DNA of 64,000 nt from Bryopsis sp. KO-2023 (Eukaryota; Chlorophyta; Ulvophyceae; Bryopsidales; Bryopsidaceae). The notes under the pieces are model-generated. The model searched no databases. It saw only the letters and a program-made list of their open reading frames with translations, and was not told the origin of the DNA. Every line of letters starts with the position of its first letter. Positions within the stretch are counted from its first letter, which is position 1. Shown piece after piece: positions 56,334-64,000 of the stretch. A program made the position numbers and the translations under genes. Where the stretch lies: assembly GCA_030272585.1 (NCBI GenBank), contig BSYQ01000007.1, forward strand, positions 5,584,001 to 5,648,000, written 5' to 3'.

Positions 56334-57797
56334 CTAGGGCTTTCCTTCTGGATCTGCCATCTTCAGAACAAAAAGGTTGCCTTTGTCCCCGCGGCTGATC
56401 CTCAGCTCTTCATCCACGAATGTGGTGTCAAGCCTCCCTGTAGGTTGCACCATAAATCGACCCCGATTAATTGGCTTGATAATATTGACACGATGTATAT
56501 TCTGCAAGCATGGAGCCCTATGGAGTAAGGGAAAGGAAACTAGGCACGACAGCTGCATATATTGCCTGAGAATAGCAGGAATTCCCAGATATAGAGCCAA
56601 GAAAAGAGGAAGAATAATGACTGATGTTGGCAATTTTCTGCAGCCATCGGCCAAGACATCACCTGTGGCGGTCTCCGGAGCTTTCACAGGGAGCAGTCCA
56701 AAAATCTTGAACTCTATGAACTGGACCTTGACTTCGGACTTCGACAATGGTGTCAACTCAGCCGAAACCTGATAGTGTGCCATTCCCAAAAGCTCAGTTT
56801 GTATGGTTTCTTTTGTAAAATGCTCTCTGGACCATCCATAACATATTATCGGAGGAGACCTTGGAGTGTAAAAATGTGAAAAAAAAAGCCAGAGTCAATC
56901 ACTTAGCCTTTATCCACCCAATGCACCATTCAGTGAAAGTGCAAATGATGTATAAACCATCACCTGTGAAAAGAAGGGCCACGTCTCCGTATTTCTAGCC
57001 TTCAAGTTCTTGGCATCTGCGATTGCCGCAAGGAAAAAATCCAAAGGAAAAACTTCAAGAAATCCAAGGCAAACCAACTGTTGAGCCAATCAAAGCTTGT
57101 CGAAGGTGATGACAATTGGGCTCCTTGCAAAAGGTTCATATAGAATTTGAGGTTGCTTCATATGGAACGTCATGACGAACGTCCATACCAATTGTTTGAA
57201 AGATGGGTCCGTTTGGCCTGAGGAAAGCTGGGCGGCTGGTTCCCAAAATGGAGTCGCTCGTGGTGTAAATCAGCAGCCATTTTCCATTGATGAGGGGGGA
57301 GGCCAAGGATTCCGGATTGGGGTTCACTTCCTCCAAAGCTAGCAGCATGGCACACACACACACACATCATTCTTCATTGAAAACGCCCTAGCCTACTATG
57401 CTACTATGCTACTACTCAAGTCTGAGTCCTCCATACATAGAAAAATTTGCATCAATTAGTCAATTTCTGGAGGCAGGGGCTGCACACCTTGAACCAAGGA
57501 CTCAATGTTGGCCTTGTCTTCAGAAGTGGCGCTGACTCCCCGGCCGAGCGGCTCAATAGCTTCTATCAACTAAGCACTGAAATCAATAAAATCATGAAAA
57601 TTTCATGACGACCTGGATCGGTTTCTCTTTTTCCTCTTTCCATAGCAGATGAATGATCGATGGACCCTAACCTTCGCTTTCTTCTCAGTTACGCTTGAGG
57701 TCGCCCTAACGCTCATGGCGAGACGCCGCCCCCTTGGCCGCACGGAAACGCGGCTTACGGCCAGTCCCGGAATCGATCGACACGCCAACGACGCCAT
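56334..57797 (-). CDS. Plastid lipid-associated protein (PAP/fibrillin)
   Basis: Six exons, 57797-57672, 57569-57488, 57338-57189, 57016-56964, 56768-56663 and 56437-56334, close to 206 codons plus a stop. Residues 1 to about 35 are Arg/Ser/Ala-rich without acidic residues, a chloroplast transit peptide. The fibrillin domain follows: [82 protein letters not shown], and the C-terminal [19 protein letters not shown]. Fibrillins are lipocalin-like proteins of plastoglobules, thylakoids and stroma that bind lipids and isoprenoids. This is direct evidence for a plastid. It is divergent from the RPB3 gene, with starts 268 bp apart. Confidence 0.92.
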
Positions 57798-58064
57798 TCG
57801 AATCCTGACGGATGCTGCTGGGTTTTGGACAGGAGATGTTTGAAATACGAGTCGCAGTGCGTTGTACGGAGAAAGCCATCAACCAAATGCCATCCATTTG
57901 GAACAGATTTTCTTTTCCCCACAGGTGTTTTGAGAAACTGGCTGGCGGACAAATGGGTTGCGTCGCCGAAACTGGAAAAGACGTTTTTTGTTCAGAGCAG
58001 TCTCGCAAAAGGCGTCGGCCACCGTTAACGAACACGGGATAAACACCGAGAGTTCTACGAGAGG

Positions 58065-59648
58065 ATGACCCTGGGCGCGACCAGGCCGAATCAACACCAT
58101 CCCAAAGTCGAGATTCGCTCCTGCACTGAGCTCTACTGTGAATTTGTTCTTTCCGACACGGACACCAGCGTAGCGAACGCGCTGCGGCGAATCATCATCG
58201 CCGAGGTCCCCACTGTTGCCATAGAGTTTGTCGAGATCGAAGTGAACACCACCAGTTTGAATGACGAGTTTTTGGCGCACCGTCTCGGGCTGGTTCCCTT
58301 GAAGAGCACTGGCGCGAAAGAAATGAACTCGCCTTACGACGCTGGCGACGAGCAAGTGGATGAAGTGGAGTTCATTGTAGACGTCAGGTGAGTTTCAAGG
58401 GAAACATCATCTGAAATCAACAGAAACCCGGAGTTGGTCAGAATCTGTGAAAAGCTAAAAACCTGGAAAGCAGAGACTGAAAAATTTTATCAACCATCTC
58501 AAAATCTTTCCGCTTAATTTCCTCCTACCCCTTTTTTTCTCTCCACTGGTAGAATTATGGATGAGGTTCTGTCACACTTTTCCAGGTGTGAACACGAGTC
58601 CACCATGGATGTGACCTCTGATGATTTACAAATAGACCCTTCACACCCGAGCGTCGTACCCATCGGACAGACAGACTTTGGAGGAGAAGCCATGGTCAAC
58701 AAACCTGTGGTGATTGTTAAAATTAGAAAGGGGCAGGAGCTCAAGTTACGAGGGATTGCTGTGAAGGTGAGCAGGAAATTTTTGTGGAGTTCAGCAGAGG
58801 GCAAAATGTTGGTTGAGATTTTTGGTACATCATTGGCAGCATATGAGTACATCAAAATAAATAAACTACAGCATGTCCAGTAGCAGAATTGGATTTTTTT
58901 TGCCGTATTCTTCAGGGTATTGGTAAAGATCATGCAAAGTGGAGTCCTGTCGCCACCGCTCGGTATTGCTTCATGCCAGACATAGTGATAAATGAGTCGG
59001 TCGAGGAAAAAATGTCGGAGGATGACAGGAAAGAGTTTATCAATAGCTGCCCTGTGGGCCGATGCCCGTTTCGAATTAGTCATGAAGGAAAGGTGAGGCC
59101 CATTTGAGATGGAAACTGGAAACAACATCTCTGAGCGTTTCTTTTCCCGTTCTGATTTACGATCCATGTTTTGAATTATTCATGGTTTCTTGGTTTAAGT
59201 TTTGAGGTTAATTAGGGAAAGACAGCCTAAAAACATCTTCTACCACTTTGCTTTTTGTTTTTACGTTTCCTGGTTATTACTAATTAGTATTTGGTTGGGG
59301 TGCATCTCTAGCAAACAGCAGTACAGTCAGATGTTTGAAGTCAAAATATATATATACCTAAAAATAGAATAGGCAATCACTCTCGGTGTGCTGAAAACGC
59401 AGCTCGAAGTTCATAACCCTGAAGTCTATCCATTCGACAACGAGTGCATTTTGAAGGCCGAAGAAATGAACCTGCCCGGGCTGGTGAAAATTCGAAGGCG
59501 AGACGACGTTTTCGTTTTCAAGGTTGAATCCACAGGGGTGTTGCCTGCAGGGCAAATCGTGTACGATGCCATAGAAGTGTTAATCAAAAAGTTTAGAACC
59601 TTGCAATCGACGTTGCAATCGGAGTTGAAGGAGGGTGGGGACAGATAA
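58065..59648 (+). CDS. RPB3: RNA polymerase II subunit RPB3
   Basis: Four exons, 58065-58387, 58586-58766, 58916-59092 and 59373-59648, close to 318 codons plus a stop. Homologue of bacterial alpha in the RPB3-RPB11 platform of RNA polymerase II. Signatures: TSVANALRRIIIAEVPTVAI, LNDEFLAHRLGLVPL, KIRKGQELKLRGIAVKGIGK, DHAKWSPVA, and C-terminal LVKIRRRDDVFVFKVESTG. The text resembles plant RPB3 more than the Pol I/III paralog AC40. The zinc loop that normally carries four cysteines (about residues 90-103 here) has none and reads YDAGDEQVDEVEF, so zinc binding at this site appears lost. The ATG at 58065 gives the expected N-terminus. Confidence 0.92.
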
Positions 59649-59950
59649 TAGCTGTGGTATTGGCATTGGGGGGGGGGACAGGGGGCAGCTTGTGCTTGTT
59701 AGATAGAGGATGTATCACTTAGATTTGTAAGAGCCCAATTGTTGGTGCAACAGAATTGGAGGTCTTTTTGGGGGTGGGATTCAGACCAATTGCTCATCCT
59801 TCAAACCAAATTTTGTGAATTACTAATTGTATCCTGCTTCAGATGTGCATGCATCTCCCCGAAGAGTTCCACCATAGCTTCACAGCTTTCTGGTCAGGAA
59901 TAGATACGTCTGCACATCCCTTTTCTCCTTTTTCCCAAATCGTCAGATCC

Positions 59951-60178
59951 ATGTCGCATTCCAACGACCACCAAACTCAGACTCAAACTTTGCTCGGAGT
60001 GTTGGCACAACAGACAATCTCATTTAAGTCTCCAGTACATTTGTTAGCGAAACACCCTACCACAAGCTTGACTGCAGCAAAGGGAGGACCACTTCAAGTG
60101 TTCGCTGGTTTTGGACGAGCCAGTAACTCCACCGCGTTTCAATCATTTGGCCGCTTCAAAGCTGTTGCAGTTTGCTGA
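59951..60178 (+). CDS. Small hypothetical protein (75 aa)
   Basis: An open frame from ATG 59951 to TGA, 75 residues, rich in Ser, Thr, Gln and Ala; the C-terminal part reads FAGFGRASNSTAFQSFGRFK. An AATAAA lies about 40 bp after the stop (60219). No domain recognised. It could be the last exon of a longer gene, because the frame is open upstream to 59843. Confidence 0.3.
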   Translation: MSHSNDHQTQTQTLLGVLAQQTISFKSPVHLLAKHPTTSLTAAKGGPLQVFAGFGRASNSTAFQSFGRFKAVAVC

Positions 60179-60613
60179 CTGTTAGCCAGTTAGAGTGCGG
60201 TACAGACATGTTTCTCAATAAAAGCTGAGAGACGGTTCCTTCTTTCCATGCTTCGGTTTCCAGTCGTTGACACGTTTTGACCTCTCCGCGTGTTTCTCCG
60301 TGCAGGAAACAGATTCCGCCCTTCCGTTCCCTTTTCGTGCCCCCAAGCCTGAAGGATCGCTCAAACGCGGGCTGCGAAAAAGGTGCGTGGGGGGCGAGAG
60401 CCGGGGACCTCCCCGCGGTGCCCCCTGGTAACTGCGCCTTCGGACACTGTTCGAAGGACAGGCTAACACCCGGCTCGTGTTTCCTGTCCTTTTCCTTTCT
60501 CTGTGCACTTTGCTCTGTTCGATTCGTGTTCACTTTGTGTGTTTTTGTGTTGTCCTGGTGTTTTTTTCTTTTTCTGTTCGGACACGTTCCCGGAGCGCAG
60601 GTATGCTCCTGCG

Positions 60614-60829
60614 TCATAAAGAAGAAGAGAGTTTGGTGCGAGACGTATTCGAACGTCTTTTGAAAAGAATTATCTGTTTCTTGGTGAATTCTGGCTGAGC
60701 ACACTGTTCGAGTGCTTTGCAGAACTCCTGGAGGAGGGAGTAGGGTCCGTCATCCTCCTTTCTCAAACGGGTAAGCGAATGTTCGCAGGGTCCGGAAAGG
60801 TCGTCCAGGGGAAGGGGTCTCCTAACCAT
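60614..60829 (-). CDS. Small hypothetical protein (71 aa)
   Basis: An ATG-initiated 71-residue frame with protein-like composition (charged, with EDDGPYSLLQEFCKALEQC). No domain, no paralog in the window and no splice evidence. It may be an exon or chance. Confidence 0.25.
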   Translation of the reverse strand: MVRRPLPLDDLSGPCEHSLTRLRKEDDGPYSLLQEFCKALEQCAQPEFTKKQIILFKRRSNTSRTKLSSSL

Positions 60830-61607
60830 TGCTTTTCTTTTGTGTTCCTTGTGACGATTTTTTTCCTTTCCTTTTCTTGGCCAAAAGAAAAAAACTAATA
60901 ATGCATTCCTTGATGTTTCCTAATTGCAGCGTTTGTGTGAACCGTTGGTAGAAAAGGAGGCAGTTGAAAAACAATGGTTTTCGTCGCCCCGATCACGCCT
61001 TCACGGGGGACATTCACGCTGTGATCACGATCCATCAATCACGTAATTCAGCCGTTCACGCCCAACATCGGTGCTGACGCACCCAACGAGATTCTGGCGA
61101 CTCGTGGGGTATTATGCCTCGTCGCGAGGATCCCCGCGCGGCCACTCGACGACTTCGTGCAAAGCCGGTTTGGATAATCGAGACATACTCGAAGCACGCA
61201 CCGGGGAGAACCCGATTCCGTGAATTTTGTTTTTCTGCTTGTCGTTTACAGTCCGTGCTTTGCGCTGGGGGTGTTGTATGTCTCGGGTTTGCGTTCGTGG
61301 AAGTCAGCAAAAAGGGACTGCCTGCCGAAACGGAAACCCGAAAAACTTAAAACTGACGTCGGAGATCAGTGCAGTCAAGTGGCGCTTCTCGGTGGAATTC
61401 GTTTGACGAATTTCGAATTTCTGGGCAAAAGGATTTATTCGCAACTGGACGCTTCCCTACTTTCTTCCGTGCGCAGTCGCTTGTATCTCTGGCCCTGGCA
61501 TGTTTTCGACGACTTGTCCGACTTTGTACCCCGCCGTTTAAAGACTCCCCCCTTCTTTTTACCTAAACTAACTCAAGCAGGTTTATATTCTGCCCCTCAT
61601 TACTTTC

Positions 61608-61689
61608 CTTGGAGATGAACAAACCAGTGCAAGCAGCAAGCAAACCCTCTTGGAGATGAACAAACCAGTGCAAGCAGCAAGCAAACCCT
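61608..61689. repeat. Perfect 41-bp tandem duplication
   Basis: Two copies, 61608-61648 and 61649-61689, starting CTTGGAGATGAACAAACCAG. Apart from this, 60830-62380 holds no gene I can support. Confidence 0.9.
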
Positions 61690-62629
61690 CGCAGATCAAG
61701 CTTTTGGTTGGGACCAAACAACTTCGCGACAAGTTCATGCCACAACTTTTCAAGCCACAGATTTTCGCGAACTCTCCACTGGAACTATATGCGCTTTTTT
61801 TTCTTCTTTCCTCTCCTCACAGACGCGGAACTATGACTTCATGATAACAACAGGAACCACTATATCGCGGGGGGAAAACCAACCAACTTCACTGAGATGG
61901 CCCAGATTTTTCGAGGCAAAACTGCGGCTGGGCACAGTATCCATTTTGCGCGCGTCAGCTTCGCCTCCTAGAAAGTGGACTTACAGTGGCAGGTGGAGAG
62001 GAACAAGAGCCGTTGCGACATAGCAAAAGTGACGATATTATGACGGAAAGGTGAGAATTCCATTGACATTAATCATTTGGTGTTCAAGAGTCACTCTAGT
62101 CTTAGACTTGCATGAATAAAGATGCATTTTCATGCCTTGGTTTGCTTTTCATCGGCAGCTGGTGAATTCTTTTCCACCCCACAAAACGAACTTCATGAAT
62201 TTGCTTTTGACCAAGGTGTTGTGAATCGCAACTGAGATGACATTAGATTGGGAGTCTAGTGAACTGAAAGAGTGTGAGTAAGGCTAAGTGAGATGAAGTG
62301 GGATGCAGTTGTGTTGACTTGTGGATGCGAATGGAATCGTGAGAGGAACAGTAAGATGGTGTGGGTAGTCTTTTAAGGGGAACTGGTGAACCTAAGTTCG
62401 TAACAGGCAAACTTTCTGAAAAGGTGTTTCAGAGTGCTTGTTGAACTGCGTCCGAGAAAAGAAAAGCAATCTACGAAAAGAGACTTACAACAAAGGATAC
62501 ATTCCAATAATAGGCCCAAAAAAACATGTGATAGCACAATGATTACCGCAACAAAAACGTCCTTCCCAATAATTGAATTGCAAGAGTAAGGCCAAATTCT
62601 CTGGGGGTTCACCCAAAATAAATTATTTT

Positions 62630-63474
62630 CCATACAAATACCAAAAATATTGATGCTGGCATCTTCCCCGAGCCGATCCCTGAGCTCCACCGAAAAAAAC
62701 TTTTTCGAGGAGTCCCTGGCTGAGGTAGAACCTCGAATCTCGATTCCCATGGGCCCATTCACATCCCAATCTGAAAACCAGAAATAAAAATAAAATAAAA
62801 ATTTAGGATAGTTAATGTAGTCAGACATCCCACACACATACGTAACACTGAAATGTTCATGCAACACAATATTGTTCTTATTTAAACCACGGGTAAACCA
62901 GACACCTCCTGCACCTCAGTAAGCAAACATGCCGTGCCCTAATCTCATAAAACCATATACCCCACACCCTGCAATGTGTCAATCTCTCGCGTAGCTCCCA
63001 GTTATCCACTCCTCAACATATATATTGGATAGAATTCCACCACCAGAGACTGCATAGACTGCGGCGGCGGGACAAGGCCTCACCACTAGGAAGGCCCAGA
63101 GCACCGAGCATCAACAGGGGCGATCGAGCGCTGTGACATATCTTTTCTTCCTCGCGGTCGTTGCTTGAGCTTCCCTGAGCTACGTACAATTCCCCCAAGT
63201 CTACACAGTCGCCCCTGTCTTGCGGTGCCACCTGCGGCGCCTCTGGTAATCACCTCTCCACCTGCCACGATCGTCAGCTGATAAGTTTTCGGGGCAATGT
63301 TTTTGGGAGCCTCTTTGGTGGATCTCGATGGGGCCTCTTCGTTTTCAGTCCAAAGCTTTGTATTCTCCACCTCATTATTTTTGGGGGGAAGAAAAAAGGA
63401 TCAGAGGCGCAGTGGACGGCGCAGTTATGCGACTCAGGAATGAAAAATACTTTCAGAAGTCGCGACGAGGTCAT
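62630..63474 (-). CDS. Unrecognised gene, putative exons
   Basis: Low-confidence minus-strand model. A frame from ATG 63474 (MTSSRLLKVFFIPE) is followed by a Lys/Pro-rich stretch ending KTYQLTIVAGGE before a GTGATT donor near 63250. A better exon starts after TTTTCAG near 62772 and encodes NGPMGIEIRGSTSARD and FFSVELRDRLGEDASINIF before a GTATTT donor near 62640. Splice signals and composition look real, but I do not recognise the product, and the exons were not proven to belong together. Confidence 0.35.
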
Positions 63475-63644
63475 TTTTTCGTGTCACCAGCGGGGACGGC
63501 ATAAGCTAAAGCCTCTGAAAACTTCGATCCCCTCCTTTGCAGCTCATGCCGATGCTGATACGGACGCTTTTCACTTGAAGTTTTTACAACTTAAACCAAG
63601 GATACAATGCCCCAAACTTCTCTACTTAAATAGTCTACGCTCCT

Positions 63645-63716
63645 AGCGAGACTCGAACCTCCACCGTCCATTCCCGAGTGACTCACTCTACAGCTAGCGC
63701 TCTAACCAGCCACGAA
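63645..63716 (-). ncRNA. tRNA-like (SINE-like) RNA polymerase III sequence
   Basis: On the minus strand an A-box-like TGGCTGGTTAGA (63712-63701) is followed about 40 bp later by a B-box-like GGTTCGAGTCT (63659-63649). Stems pair poorly, so a functional tRNA is unlikely. A tRNA-derived SINE head or a degenerate tRNA is more plausible. The remaining sequence to 64000 shows nothing recognisable. Confidence 0.4.
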
Positions 63717-64000
63717 CTCCCACCAACCACTCACGACCACGTAGTACAGTGTCGCGTCATCTCACCAGAGCCCCACATCGTCACGTGATCGACTGATGGG
63801 TCTGAGAGTGATGGACGCGTGACCGTAGGGTCGAGTCAGTGGTGGAGAGCGCTGTTGGTGGTTGAGGTGACTACCGGTCACCACAGTCGTACGTATCAAC
63901 TACTCCCCCTCCCCTCAGTCATTTCGTCCCGAATGACTTTCTTGGATGAGAGGGATCGTACAGCGACGTAGACTTTAACCACAGATGTGACCGAAACCAT

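Noticed and set aside
58514..59167. 217-codon minus-strand ORF
   Set aside because: Antisense of RPB3 exons two and three.
63880..64000. Possible LTR-retrotransposon end at the right edge
   Set aside because: Only about 120 bases with no primer-binding site, polypurine tract or repeat partner visible in the window.

Overview
This is nuclear DNA of a photosynthetic eukaryote, most likely a green-lineage alga. Genes are split by short GT-AG introns, intergenic DNA is full of homopolymer and low-complexity tracts, and mobile elements are abundant. Green-lineage signs are a plastid fibrillin with a transit peptide, a kinase with an SnRK2-type tail, a PPR protein, AKT/CNG-like channels with ankyrin repeats, and an RPB3 that reads plant-like. 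The species cannot be named from sequence alone.

Layout. 1-2,865: one partial unknown gene (minus strand), then nothing recognised. 2,866-12,789: a complete Mutator-like (MULE) transposon with terminal inverted repeats and a 9-bp target-site duplication. It encodes a 1,028-residue FLYWCH-DDE transposase-Ulp1 protease fusion whose six exons rejoin in frame. 12,790-21,223: low-complexity DNA with a PPR gene and a 67-aa protein. 21,224-22,544: a 1.3-kb foldback element with an 8-bp duplication, hAT-like. 22,620-27,320: a CACTA-type element that appears to carry a multi-exon fragment of a condensin CAP-D2 gene. 27,780-29,057: a second copy of the 67-aa protein type and the C-terminal half of an aldo/keto reductase. 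30,894-35,548: a multi-pass membrane protein and exosome subunit RRP45. 36.4-47.5 kb: two consecutive cyclic-nucleotide-type channels with ankyrin repeats and EF-hands. 48.7-52.2 kb: two more paralogs of the membrane protein, the second head-to-head with the SnRK2-like kinase. 56.3-59.6 kb: fibrillin and RPB3, divergently arranged. 59.7-64.0 kb: small or unrecognised ORFs and a tRNA-like sequence.

Findings that stand out: (1) the MULE whose transposase is fused to a SUMO-protease-like domain with its catalytic residues present; (2) the CACTA element with captured condensin exons; (3) three paralogs of a multi-pass membrane family I do not recognise, sharing one phase-2 intron; (4) the channel pair, possibly one gene, with altered pores and an apparent one-base frameshift; (5) a pair of tiny proteins with a shared upstream motif. 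Exon models were derived by hand from splice signals and reading-frame closure. Several give whole-codon totals, which supports them, but no transcript or homology search was available.
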